From Mytilinidion resinicola (Eukaryota > Ascomycota > Dothideomycetes > Mytilinidiales > Mytilinidiaceae): a DNA stretch of 64,000 nt. The stretch covers positions 1 through 64,000 of the forward strand of contig NW_022985452.1 in NCBI RefSeq assembly GCF_010093595.1. The letters are read 5' to 3'. Positions 1 to 10,490 of this stretch are shown here, one piece after another. A program made the position numbers and the translations under genes. Numbering within the stretch: position 1 is the first letter of the stretch; the number at the start of each line of letters is the position of its first letter. The notes beneath the pieces are model-generated. The model worked only from the letters and a program-made list of their open reading frames with translations. It did not search any database and was not told the DNA's origin.

Positions 1-94
1 TGAGATTTCAGCTGGGTTCTCTACAGCTGATGTTCGGAGAGTAGCTTTCTGGCATATGAGTTGTTGATCCTAGGTTGTAGTGCTGCAACCTGAG
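1..94 (-). repeat. Truncated copy of the 4.9 kb terminal arm
   Basis: These 94 bases are identical to 4900-4993, the outer end of the right arm of the 2.4-5.0 kb element, in the same orientation. The outer part also matches 2389-2440 in reverse complement, with a few substitutions. The copy is cut by the window start, so its full length is unknown. It abuts the decayed recombinase gene that begins at 95. Confidence 0.9.
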
Positions 95-970
95 TCAAAG
101 GCATGATCTCGATGCCCTTTCGATGGAGTAAAGTCGTTATTGCTGTACTCTGCCCCCTTCCTAGAATGACCGCCTTGATGCTGTTGTTTGCGGAATCGGA
201 TCCTAATGCGGTCAATTCTCAGGCGTAGGTCTCGATTGGCCGAAGGTACTTACTTTTGCGTTCCTTATCGCTGCGTACGAAGGATTTTTGGTTGTCGTAG
301 CTCCATTTAGCCAGACTGTCTTCATGATCCCCCCGCATCACGAGCTCCTTCATCATAGTTTGCATGAATACTCCTGGCACACTGGCCCAGGACAAATCTC
401 CTCGCAAACTAGCTTTTCGAAAAAGGGCCCGGTCTTCCAGAGTGGATTTGTACACAAACGTTGTGAAGTCATCTTTGGTTGTTTCTTGGAGATGTCTTAG
501 TTCGGTCGAATCGCTCACCCCTTCCAGGACACCATCGGCGAGGGCAAGTGACAAGAAGAGGGTCACTGGACAGATGCAACGGTCATCAATGAGCATCATG
601 GGAACTCTGGACAAGTAAGTATCATCATTCCAAACATATCAAGAAGTTGCATACCCTTTCCACCGCTTTGATCCAGGGCGTTGCGCGCTTTTCTCGGACA
701 TGCGCACAAGTAGCACGTAGCGAAAGTCGCCATGGTCACGTACCATGACCAAGATAAAGTCTCGATAGAAGAGGCCTTGAGAAAACACAGTCTTCGATGA
801 TAGGCCAAGGGAAATGAACAACAGCATAGTGAACGCGACCTAGACTCGGTATCGGGGGTGCAACGACATTGGCTGGACAGCGTTTGTGTGCCTCTTGATA
901 CTTTGTGCACCATGCGCGTACAGTGTAGCGGAGGTGGAAGCATCTGTAGTGAACTTGAGTATAATCGCAT
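95..970 (-). pseudogene. Decayed DUF3435 tyrosine recombinase (Starship captain-like)
   Basis: Reading on the minus strand, an open stretch from 827 to 655 joins one from 606 to 219 across a good 48-nt intron (607-654). The joined protein has the look of fungal DUF3435 proteins: a hydrophobic helix (MLLFISLGLSS), then FYRDFILVMVRD, then a CPVTLFLSLALADGVLEG segment. DUF3435 is the family of Starship captain recombinases. The gene is broken. A TAG lies directly upstream of 827, the frame stops at 219, and I see nothing of the C-terminal catalytic region before repeat DNA begins at 94. The region 828-970 is open only in another frame. It could alternatively be a Crypton-type fragment. Family assignment rests on remembered motif similarity. 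Confidence 0.55.
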
Positions 971-1328
971 ATTGTGCTAGTTAATAATGTTGTGAAAGAG
1001 TGGCAAATGTCTTTGTTATATACTTAATTTCGTTGAGCCATGCCTCTGCTCGCCAACCCCAGGCCCACATTCGTCAAATGTTGAGCCGAGAGGACTGCCA
1101 CGGGATATAGATTTCTAGTGCTTCATCTTGGGGCATAGTTAAACAATTCGGGCGCATACTTAGTGATTACAAGGTCTAGGATTCCTACATTTAAAGACGG
1201 CAGCCCCTTAGAATTTGATTGTCCAGGTTTGCTTCCCTTATTTATAGTAAGAACAGTATTTTTCCATCTCTCTTTTAATACGAAAGCTAATGAGCTATTA
1301 TTCATTTTAGCTACGAACACACGGAATT

Positions 1329-1718
1329 ATGCCGGCTTCACTTGATCCTCCACATCCTCTTCGTAAACGAAAGTCTACAGTAACAGCAAGAGAGGCGGCA
1401 GACCATCGAAAGAAGACTAAAGCTGCCACCACAGATACCACCACAGATGCCACTATAGATATGGTATGTAGGGTGAATTCCGAAACAGTGACAGCAGATG
1501 AGGACTGTCTAGATATTAATGCACTTCTCGCAAAGCTCAAAATTAAGGGGGAAGCTAGAAGCGCAGAAATTTTTGAAAACTTAGAGGAAAGGCGCCCTAG
1601 GATAAGACCTCACCGCCAGTGTTGTTCCTGCAAACATCCAGTTAAGGTCTCTACGAGAGGGAACTGCGCTGAATGTGGTCATAAGCGATGCGCTGTGTGT
1701 CTCCATGAAAGCAACTGA
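1329..1718 (+). CDS. Small Lys-rich protein with C-terminal CxxC zinc finger
   Basis: Single open frame of 129 aa beginning at an ATG about 30 bases after an AT-rich stretch. Residues 10-45 are rich in Lys, Arg and Thr and resemble a nuclear-localisation region. The C-terminus (about residues 98-126) has three CxxC pairs (CCSC, CAEC, CAVC) with a nearby His, which suggests a treble-cleft or RING-like zinc fold. Similar Cys/His finger ends are common in short uncharacterised ascomycete proteins. It sits between the decayed DUF3435 gene and the inverted-arm element, so it may be cargo of a lost mobile element. No specific function is recognised. Confidence 0.45.
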   Translation: MPASLDPPHPLRKRKSTVTAREAADHRKKTKAATTDTTTDATIDMVCRVNSETVTADEDCLDINALLAKLKIKGEARSAEIFENLEERRPRIRPHRQCCSCKHPVKVSTRGNCAECGHKRCAVCLHESN

Positions 1719-2388
1719 ACGCGAAGGCCGCGGAAGCAGAGGTCGGGAATGGCGGGTTTAAATGGAATCATTCGTCTGTACGATAGCTGAAGTCAACATC
1801 GGCGGCAGAATCCAGTACGCAACGATTCAACTAGCTTCAGTCAATGCGCAACCATCACCCTCGTTCAGGTTGCATACACCCCGACGGTCCATCGCCCTGC
1901 TTTGCTGGAGTCTTGTTCAGCGCCCCGCAATTCCCGCTCCTCATTATTGTACTCCTTTGTGCAGCCGCCAAAGGTGACTCCGTCGCCTGTAACCAGCTGC
2001 TTTGTTGCGACAGCTACGGCGCCGTTGCCGTCATGAAGAAAGCTCGTTCAATGTCAAGGTTATGGCCCATCCCAACGTAACACCCAGCAAATTTGTTGTA
2101 GGTTTCAGCGGCCGCGGCGGGGGTTTGGGCTGCCATGACGAGCGAGTTGATTTGTGAGGGCGGCTGCGGATCGCGTTGACGCGCGGGGCAGATAAGGTCG
2201 GGGAGAAGGATGAGAGAGTGGCTGTTAAGTGTGTTGACGCGCGGGCGAGGTAGGGTGAACGTGTGAAGAGGAGAGCTTGTCGAGAGGGTCGAGCGCAGGG
2301 TCGCTGGGCTGATCTTAGGCACCTGTGGCAAGCTGTCGAACCTGTAGTAGTTAGCAAACCAGGACGACATCAGGCTGGAGCGAGTTGG

Positions 2389-2672
2389 ACTCGGGTTGCA
2401 GCACTACAACCTAGGGTCAGCAACTCATATGCAGTAACGTATCAGGATAACATGCTGATACAGGAGGAAGTAACAGGTAGTGCAACAGCAGTGCTGCAGC
2501 ACGGTATCAGTACTGTATCAGGAAACAGGATGAATCAAGTAACGCGTCAGGAAGAGATACCACGTTATGCCCCCGGGGCTGGCCCCCCTCCTTCCCCTAG
2601 TATATAAACAACGAGCTAGACACCCATAGAAATCAGAGTTCACATCAATTTCAACCTGAGTCGGTTCTTCCA
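2389..2672 (+). repeat. Left inverted arm
   Basis: Starts ACTCGGGTTG and ends CAACCTGAGT, so the arm itself is bounded by a roughly 10-bp inverted repeat. Near its inner end it has a CT-rich stretch, a TATATAAAC box at about 2600 and a leader-like segment, an arrangement reminiscent of a promoter-bearing LTR. The inner 95 bases are nearly identical to the right arm read in reverse. Confidence 0.7.
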
Positions 2673-2713
2673 AAGTAGCCGACAGAGGCCTTACTTACCT
2701 CATCCTCTTAGTG

Positions 2714-2971
2714 CAGGAGATCATTCTTTATCGGATCAGCAACAACTTCATAAGACATACAAATCCCAAGCGTCTATTCGATGGTACAAATCCTCCTTCT
2801 AATGAAGCTATCGAGATTCTCCTTAAAACTACACAGACTAGTGCTCCTACGGCTCTAATTCACCGCCTTCCTATTAAGCTGTAGGATATGATCCTTGATA
2901 AGGTCTCAGCGGGACCAGTTAATACCACTAGAGTTGGCTGCATACTCGGTGCTAGATCGAACTTCGCATAG
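2714..2971 (+). pseudogene. Remnant of an uncharacterised fungal protein, TAG-interrupted
   Basis: One frame reads through about 85 codons with one internal TAG at 2882-2884. The translated pieces (HRLPIKL, stop, DMILDKVSAGP, then VGCILGARSNF) resemble a motif seen in short fungal hypothetical proteins of the type LPxELQDxILDxVSxGPxxxARxGCLLG. The stop lies where that motif has Gln, as a CAG-to-TAG change would give. It sits just inside the left arm. Function unknown; the family resemblance is from memory. Confidence 0.35.
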
Positions 2972-3465
2972 AAGTCTAGTGGCCGGGAAATTAAGAGAGA
3001 AGAAGCTCAAGGGAATAGGACGCCGTGGAGTCCTGTGGAGTCCCATCTCATGTTTAGCAATACCTTTAGTAGGATATCATATAAGTAAACTTATTTAGAA
3101 CACCCATTCTTCGAATACAACTCTTTTTCAATGATGCGTTTCGTGTTGCACATTAACTACCTCGAATACACATTGCTACCGCTGTGTCACCGATGCTTAC
3201 CACGGCCAGGTACTAGCTATATGCTGATAGCTACACGGTTGTCAGAGGTTAACAGGAACAACCTTCTCGTTTCAGACAAAGCTAGTCTACCTTACGATCC
3301 CGTAACAGTGACGAATAAGAATCAACGAAGGAATGTTTAAATGCTGGTTTACATTTCTTCTAGCTCAAGTTTCGCCGAAGACCTAAATAACACAAGCTCG
3401 AGCATCTCATCTATCTCCCATTTCTATTCAGAACGATCTGTCCGTCTAAACGAATGGCAACGGGT

Positions 3466-4340
3466 TCGCCTTAAGCTATCGACTCCAAGTAACCATGTCG
3501 TTGGCATGTGTAACAAGGTGCATCTTTCCCCCAACCTTGGTAAATGCTCCTCGTGCATACTTATAGAATTGAACCTCTAAACCGATCTAAAGCATTCCAT
3601 ACACATGCTTGCTCTCGTTGTCAGTCCCAGCGAGATGGCTATAAAGGTGATCTTCTGAGCTACCCCAAGCCTCTCCCTGCTTCTTGCTTTCAGTAAGCAT
3701 GAAACTATATTGCCAGAGAGTTCCGCCGGGCCTTCGAGACACCTTGAATACGCCAAAGTCCGAGCGAGTGCTGGCGTCGCCCTCTACCTCCTAGATCACA
3801 TCATACCCTTCGGTCGCGGGGAAGAGGAAGCGTAGGATATTTCCCATAGGCCTTCGGTAAACATGTTCATTCGAGCCCGGTACCCGAAGTAGTAGTTGAA
3901 TGGCGGCCTGGACATTTTCATCATCGAGATAAGTTCGAGAGAGAGGAGGGGTTGGGTCTCTGAGAACAGCCCTGCCGGTCCTGTTGTTATTCCTAGTTCG
4001 CACTTTTAGCATTGCTTAAGATGCATATACTGTAGACTTTATCATTGTGGCCAAGCCTTTAATGTGTCACGGGTCCAATAATCCTATCCAGTGATTAGCG
4101 GCATAAAATTACGCGTAATGTAATCGGCAAGCAAGTGGGCCATTTGCCTACCGATTATTAGGTAGTCTGAGAAAAATCACTTACGCCGGGCGCATCTCCA
4201 AACCCATTTGGGATAGCGTAGCTTGTCGTGTTTGCAACGGAATCAACGTAATAGACTTGGCCAGCGGAATTTGCGTACTGATGGATTCTCCCACCGACCA
4301 TGGGTCCAAGATTGTAAGCGGTGGTCATGGTTTCGTTTCG
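3466..4340 (-). pseudogene. Remnant of an uncharacterised fungal gene inside the element
   Basis: On the minus strand an ATG at about 4328 opens a short exon (MTTAYNLGPMVGGRIHQYA...) ending at a clear GTAAGTG donor near 4190. Downstream an open stretch from 4012 runs to a TAG at 3791 and then continues in the same frame with recognisable coding character (DFGVFKVSRRPGG, WGSSEDHLYSHL, IGLEVQFYKY). Further TAGs interrupt it at 3587-3589 and 3476-3478. The pattern resembles a fungal hypothetical protein family whose core reads ESK...W..TEDHL. At least two of the stops fall where Gln would be plausible. It is non-functional as it stands. Confidence 0.4.
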
Positions 4341-4739
4341 AAGCTTGATGGTTATTTATCGAATGATAGAGGTCTCGTTCAGATAGTAGAGACTTCTGGT
4401 CTAGGTGGTTTGAACAACAAGATTTTTGGCAATGGTAATTTTGTAGAACATCGATTCTTGGGAAATATCCCAGTGATATATTCATATGGAGAGGGGTGTA
4501 GCCGACTGGGGAAGCATTGTTAGGAGCTTCGATCGCCATGAATAGATCAAGCGCTACATGATACGTAGAGGTAAGCCACCGCGCCGCTCGTGTTTCAGGG
4601 AAGCACTATGTACTCCGTATGTTGTTGCGAGAACCGATTCGATGAGGTTGCGTAAATCGATGCGCCGGGAAGCTATTTTCAATCCAAGCGGCTATCGTGT
4701 CATTCTGCGTAGGCGCTTACTGTCAAGGAGAGTTAGTAG

Positions 4740-4993
4740 CTCATTACTCAGGTTGAAATTGATGTGAACTCTGATTTCTATAGACGTCTAGCTAGTTGTA
4801 TATATACTAGGGGAAGGAAGGGGGCCACCCCCAGGGTGGCGCGCTAGTAAGTTCAGATGAGCCCTGCACAGCTGAGGCTTCAGCTCGGTTCTCTACGGCT
4901 GAGATTTCAGCTGGGTTCTCTACAGCTGATGTTCGGAGAGTAGCTTTCTGGCATATGAGTTGTTGATCCTAGGTTGTAGTGCTGCAACCTGAG
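4740..4993 (-). repeat. Right inverted arm
   Basis: Reverse-complement partner of the left arm. Read on the minus strand it starts ACTCAGGTTG and ends CAACCTGAGT, with a TATATATAC box in the same relative place. Its outer 94 bases recur exactly at the window start, so the family has at least three members here. Its middle contains short internal repeats built on CAGCTG that are absent from the left arm. Confidence 0.7.
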
Positions 4994-5747
4994 TTTGGTT
5001 CTGATAAAACCATTTCAACCAAACATAGAGCGATGAATTACGGCAATGTGTGCACCGTTGTTGCTTTTAGGAATCGGTTCATGTAGGAATGCAGCTGGAA
5101 ATGCTATGATTTCCCATTTGCGAATGTGTAAGCATCGACATGTATCATTACGTGTCTGCTGTCGTTGGGGCCATGGCGCAACCAATAAGCTTTCCTTGAT
5201 TGTACATACATGAAGGTCTTGAAGCCAATCGGGAAGCGGAACCACGTCGTACAGGAGCTCGTTCGACGCTTTCATAATAGTAGGCAACGCTTCAATCGCT
5301 ATTACTCCTCTCGTTCAGAACTAGAGTCATGAGATTACAAGGTCTCGACAGTGACTTGTTTTCGTCATTCGTGGGTGTTTGACTTGAGATGTTTGGAATA
5401 AGAACTCTGCTTCTATTGATGAAGCCATGGGGGCTGAATATATAGAGAGAGAGCCGGAGTCAGTCCAGCTGAATGACAACCCCTGTGCAGCTGAATGATA
5501 ACCCCTGTGCAGCTGAGAATTGGAGTGAAGGAAGGAGAGGACCCTTGTGGAGCTGAGAACGTAGTACTAAAAGGAGAAACAAGCGTCCAGGCTGACGTGT
5601 ATAGAGTTGGTGAGTTTTAGCCAACATCCTAAGTGTTTGACACCTTTTCACAGGCGATTGAAGGAGCACAGAGTCTGTGGGCGCGAGGGAGTATTCAATT
5701 TTGATGCCGTACCTGAAATTCCCCTTCAGCAGATACTTAGCTTCGAC
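4994..5747. other. Non-coding spacer with a short tandem repeat
   Basis: No convincing gene. At 5466-5515 a 22-bp unit (CAGCTGAATGACAACCCCTGTG) occurs twice in tandem with one substitution, followed by a third partial CAGCTGA. The same CAGCTG core is repeated in the right arm of the element nearby. Confidence 0.6.
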
Positions 5748-6485
5748 CTATGGCAGCCAGTTCGTCAATACGAAAGACACAATCTTTTCGAGACCCTGCA
5801 AATCCCCTTCTACCGTCCCAGCAATCTCTTTGTCAACCCACCCTTCAGTAAAACTCCCTCCAAAGTCCACAATCCATGCGTTATTCTCGGTATCGATTAG
5901 GACGTTATCAGCCTTAGCATCTCCCCAGACAAGCCCTGCTCTGTGCAGATCCGCGAGAGTCTCCGTGACCTGGTCTGCCCAATGCTGTCTCATTGAGAGT
6001 GACGTGTCAGGACGTACGGCCAACTCTAACGTTTTTCGCTCGTGGCTAATGTAAGTTAGTAACAAGCCCATTGGAAGACCCTCTTCGTTCTGCACAACAC
6101 CATGCAATCGACAGATGCGTGTATTCGGCCGCAGCTCCGCCTTGGCTATCCTCTTGTAACTCTCCAGCTCGGTCCTCGCGTCAGTCAATGCTCCTGGGGG
6201 GAAAGGCTTGAAGAAGTACGCCGTCTGCCTATTGTTGACAAGCACCTTCTCAGGACGTTTGACGAGTGCATCTTCCGGTTTCTTGGAGCTGAGAAGGATC
6301 TCAGACGGGTGGAATGGCACTGCCCATGTAGCCAAGTCACGGAGAGACTCAGCATCCAAACGTACCCCCGGGGGCATATAGCCCGAAGTCTGCGTATCAA
6401 CACGTCGCGCCACCAGACCCTGGTAGTCACTAGTATAGACTCGTAGTGGTGGAAGCCAGAGCAGCTGGTAGCGTTTTTTTGTGTG
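5748..6485 (-). CDS. Protein-kinase-like protein, start not resolved
   Basis: The frame is open from 6485 to the stop at 5748. The catalytic loop reads HRAGLVWGDAKADN, equivalent to HxDLKxxN of protein kinases with GDAK in place of RDLK. A metal-binding DFG follows (WIVDFGGSFTEGW), and the end reads AGTVEGDLQGL, as in a fungal-specific kinase-like family common in ascomycetes. An upstream lysine in YFFKPF may be the ATP-binding Lys. No in-frame ATG exists before 6380, yet coding character extends upstream of it (LPPLRVYTSDYQGLVARRV). A 5' exon must therefore be missing or the gene is truncated. Substrate unknown. It lies between the repeat-rich region and the transporter gene, with no sign of co-regulation. 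Confidence 0.6.
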   Translation of the reverse strand, partial: HTKKRYQLLWLPPLRVYTSDYQGLVARRVDTQTSGYMPPGVRLDAESLRDLATWAVPFHPSEILLSSKKPEDALVKRPEKVLVNNRQTAYFFKPFPPGALTDARTELESYKRIAKAELRPNTRICRLHGVVQNEEGLPMGLLLTYISHERKTLELAVRPDTSLSMRQHWADQVTETLADLHRAGLVWGDAKADNVLIDTENNAWIVDFGGSFTEGWVDKEIAGTVEGDLQGLEKIVSFVLTNWLP

Positions 6486-7851
6486 TTACGTTGAGTGGCT
6501 AGATAATGCGTTTGTTCGAATGAGTAAAGGAGCCGGTCTGGCGTTTGTTGAGGTTGAGTGTTGAAGGGTTGAAGGGGAGCATGGGTGAGGACATAGGGCG
6601 AAGCGGCTGGCGGCTGGTGGCTGGCGGTTACAGGATGGGGCCCAAATTCGTGACCTGGGACAGATTTGAGGCCCCTCGCTAAAACTTGACAATTTTTGGT
6701 GGGTACCTCTGAGACTGCGCCGCAGCGGGTGAGCAAGATGTCGGGCAAGGTGCAGATTGGGGTGTTGAAACAGGCATGTCGCACTCGCAGCTCTTCTTTT
6801 AATCAAGAATGACAAGAGTGTCGCGCCGCAAAGTGATGAAATCAAGCCACGTATTAAAGTTCTAATTGTAGCCCTTAGCCACACAGACCTCTCAGAAAGA
6901 GCGAAGAATCTCCTCAGCCGTGCTTCGTGGTTTGTCAGAGGAACGTAGGTGTTCTTCGAAAGCTGTTGAAAGGCCGTTTGTCTACTAGGTCTGTCAGTTC
7001 AGATCGGTCGTTGGAGGCAGCGCGCCAAAGGTCTTGAGGTCATATATAAAGAGCCGCTTCTCCACAACTCGCTTCCATTCTTCATACTCGCCGTCGCCAC
7101 GAGGAGAGGCAGCGGAGGAAGGGGTATATCAGCGCGGTCGGCCGCCATGGTGAGTGGTTTCTTGTGAACAAATAAACGATGAAGAGAGAGAGTTGACTCA
7201 GGAGAGTAAAGAAAGCGAGGCCGCAGCACTCTTAACGCTGCAGGAGCTACCTATTCGTAGAGGCCAGGAATTCAGGACAGCAGCACTACCAACCCCCAAA
7301 CGTGTGGCTCCTTCTAGGTAGCTCAGTGATGCAGCTTGCAGCAACAGCCGCTCATAACCTGACGCAGGCAGCAGGAACTAGAGAGAGAGGCACGAGGTGG
7401 TGATAGGAAGAGGGCTGTGTTTATAGAGAAGCTACGTAGCTACAAACGAACAGATAGAAAAACACCACACAGTTTCACACACGCTTGGGTTTTTCCTGCT
7501 GCCGTATTTTTGTTTTCATAATTATAACTCCTGTAAATGGAACCCACTCCTGCGATTTTTAGGCCCCCAGGTAGCCGGAGAGGGCAGGTATTCCTACCCC
7601 CTTTAGCTGAACGGCCAAGTAACGTGCGCCGAAGGCGGTCTACATCCACAAAATAAAAGAATCGACCAACAAACGAACGAACAGATAAACAGAACCCGGT
7701 CAGCCCTCGCCCGCGAGGTCATATGCTCCTGAAACCGTACACCCATGCAACAATACTGTGTCTAACAGGCTCCCCATTCCTAGCTGATATGCCCCTTCCA
7801 GAGAGACTTAATAACTTCCGGCCTCAATTTCCCTACATTTGCGCCTAGAGT
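6486..7851. other. Intergenic, nothing recognised
   Basis: About 1.4 kb between the kinase-like frame and the 3' end of the transporter gene. Only short open frames without family character are present. No repeats or RNA genes were recognised. Confidence 0.5.
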
Positions 7852-9645
7852 CTATTCTTTCTGTTCTAGGATTTCTTCAACGGGGGAAACCTTGTTCTGA
7901 AATAGCTTCTCTCTCTTCATGAAGAAGGAGCAAATGAGAGTTGTGGACCCTCCCGCAATAACAAGAACATAAGCCTTCGAAATGGCTTTGACGATACCTT
8001 CCAGAACAGCCGCCCTGACTTGCGGAGTCAACGAATCGAACAGCGTCCCTTGGGCTCCAGAAACCGCGGCTGAAACTTGTGCATCCGTGAAGCCAAGACC
8101 AGCAACCGCATTTTTAACATTCTTGAAAGCGTATGTCTGGAATAATCGTCCCGCAATAGTTAAAGCAATAGTCGTACCCCCTAGTTGTGCCATATTGATG
8201 AATCGAATAGCTGATGGGTGCTTAGAAACGGGGTTGATAGCCTGTGCGATGGAATATCCGAGCTGTAAGCAACCGCCGGCGCCAATAGCAATTAGTATAC
8301 TGTAACCGTATGCAGTCGCAACAGATGTGCTACTCTTCACCGTGTACATGAGAGCCCCACCCGTAGTGCCCATAACGCCGCTAAGGACGTACCATGGCAT
8401 GTAAAAGCCAGATTTAGGCATTATGCCCCCGCTTAGCATCGTAGTAAACACACCAACGAGGACGAATGGGAGAAGCCGAACAGCAGCCTGGATGGGCTCG
8501 TCCCCGCGAGTGAACTGGAAGTAGATCGGTATATAGTAAACCGGGATGAAGAGATTTGTCGAAGTTGCAGACGTAGAAATAAACAATAAGATCATTGTTC
8601 TGCTGTAGAGCAGACCAACAGGGAAAATGCGTCGCTCCGGAGTCGTAAGGATGGAAAATGCTTGCTGTACAATGAAGGTTGCCGTGAGGACACCGCAGAG
8701 GGCGAGACATATGATGGTACTAGCGGCGCCCCATGCCCAGGAACCTTCAGCGAGGGTCAAGGGAATGATGAACATCGCAAATATGCCCGCGAAAAGTGTA
8801 GTGCCGAGAATGTCGACTTCGGAAATCTTCTTCAGAGTGGAGACGCCTGGTCTCGCTGGAATTGAGGGTAGAGAGAACAGATAAGTAGGACCGCTGAATG
8901 CTGCAACGACTAGGTTGATATAGAATGACTATCACAGTTAGCAAATAAATCTCTATTGTACAATATCAGTAGTAGTTCTTACCCATCTCCAGGTAGCAGA
9001 GCTCTTTGCAAAAGCTCCGCCTATGACTGGTCCCAGAATAGCGCCTACACCCCAGCAAAGGCCTGCACCAGCAACATACATAGGGCGTTCTTGAATGGCA
9101 GTGAGGCTTGCAAAGATGTTTAGGTTCCTACGCCACAGTTAAAAACAGAAACAACGGCTGTTCGTGATACAAACTTACCCTAGGTACAGACCCGAACCAC
9201 CAATACCAGCGATAACTCTGCCAATGATGAGTGCATTCATGTTTGGGGAGGCGCCACAGAGAGCGCTCCCTGTCTCGAAAAGAGCGAAGCTCATAATGTA
9301 CAACCATTTAGAATCAAACGATTCGTACATGACTCCAAGAGGCAGAATGATGGCGACCGACCCAAGAGGGAATGCAGCTCCAATCCACGTCATTTTTTCA
9401 ATTTGTCCGAATTTTTCCACGATGGGAACCTGCACATCTGCCACGATTGTGGTGTCGAGACCGTAGAGAAGAGTTGCCGAGTATAAGGCCGAGCATGTTA
9501 GGATCCATCGGAAAGTGCCCATGTTGCGAGCTGACGCTTTTGGCTGAGTGCTCAGAAGATTCTCATCGCCAAAGGTCTGCTCCGCCGACGACATGGACGG
9601 GTCCGTGGCTTGTTCCCCCCCGAGACTGATTTCCGTAACTGTCAT
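7852..9645 (-). CDS. MFS efflux transporter (DHA14 type), polyketide cluster
   Basis: Three exons: 9645-9179, 9127-8983 and 8928-7852, with introns of 51 and 54 nt. The product is about 562 aa. A cytosolic N-terminus of about 45 residues is followed by the expected run of some 14 hydrophobic segments. TM1 carries LYGLDTTIVADVQVPI, the usual LDxTIVxxAxP signature of drug:H+ antiporters. Exon 2 contains the conserved GAGLCWGVGAILGPVIGG (TM5 antiporter motif C region). A long loop before the last TM and a charged C-terminus (KREKLFQ...) are typical of AflT and Tri12 relatives. It is divergent from the PKS across a 1.9 kb shared upstream region, so export of the PKS product is the natural inference. 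The exported compound is unknown. Confidence 0.88.
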
Positions 9646-9949
9646 TGTGTATCGAGGAGATTTCGCAACGAGATAACTGAAAGAAGGATAGGAAGACTAA
9701 TGATACAAAGTGGCAGTTGAGTGCGCTAGCAACAAAGAGGCAAGCTTCCGGGCAGTGTGGCTTGAATAAATATAGACGTGGTCTCTTTCACACATTCAGA
9801 AATGGACGTCTTATAAAGTCTATTGCTTTTTACAAATGAGACCACTCAACTATAGAGCATATAGTTCAGGAACATTCGGCCATACAGTTCCCCGCCGGGC
9901 ACTATAGCTCCCCGAGCTTGTTAGCTGTAGAACCCGATAGTTCTTCTGT

Positions 9950-10120
9950 TAATGTGGTTCACCTATGTACGAGCGAGAATCACCCACCACCGAGAGTTGG
10001 TGGAGTATTTCGCGAGCAGATTTGGCCACCCTTAGAAGAATTTGGACTAGCGGCTCGCCCCCTTAAATCCTTACCAATTCTCGGTGGTGGGTGACGCTCG
10101 CTCGGGACTGAACGACGTTA
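9950..10120. mobile_element. MITE-like element, copy 1, upstream of PKS
   Basis: The ends are inverted: TAATGTGGTTCA on the left and TGAACGACGTTA on the right. Just inside is a longer inverted pair: GAGCGAGAATCACCCACC starts at 9971 and pairs with the segment ending at about 10103, about 31 bases per arm with few mismatches. TA at both borders would fit a Tc1/mariner- or pogo-type target duplication. Copy 2 lies at 19605-19765 beyond the PKS in the same orientation. No coding capacity. Confidence 0.75.
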
Positions 10121-10420
10121 TGGCATAGGGTTCTACTGATTGCAGCCAACCAGAGGACCTGATTTCTAGATGATATAATCTTGCAACAAGGCTCCTAGAA
10201 TATAGTCCCCCCCTGAATGGTCAGGGGTCACTGATGCCCGATGTTGCACTGCCAGATGAAGGAGGGCTAGCTGGCCTCTTGGGCGCTGTGATTAGAAGAA
10301 GCTTGGAACCTCAAGGCTTGGGAGGTGGAATTCTGACCCCACTACCCGGTTGCCATGCTTTGCCACATGGCACCTGCTTCCCGCGACGCCAGTCAACGGT
10401 TACTGTGGCTGCTTGCTTGT

Positions 10421-10490
10421 CGGACACGACCGTGCGCAAAATAAGGGTTTTCGCACTGTATAAACCCCGGTCCGTGCGCGGTCGTGTCCG
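10421..10490. repeat. 70-bp GC-rich hairpin
   Basis: CGGACACGACCGTGCGCA at the left is matched by TGCGCGGTCGTGTCCG at the right as inverted repeats, with a small bulge. The loop of about 36 bases contains GTATAAACC. It may be a very short MITE or a cruciform-forming site in the shared upstream region. Confidence 0.7.

Larger units (their letters stand above)
2389..4993. mobile_element. 2.6 kb element with long inverted terminal arms
   Basis: The two ends are inverted copies of each other: 2389-2672 on the plus strand and 4740-4993 on the minus strand. The outermost 50 or so bases and the inner 95 bases of the arms match closely, while the middle has diverged. TTGG lies immediately outside both ends, which would fit a 4-bp target-site duplication. 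Internal sequence holds remnants of at least two fungal genes with stops. It may be one long-TIR DNA element, or two solo LTR-like repeats that landed in opposite orientation. No transposase or reverse transcriptase was recognised. Confidence 0.5.
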
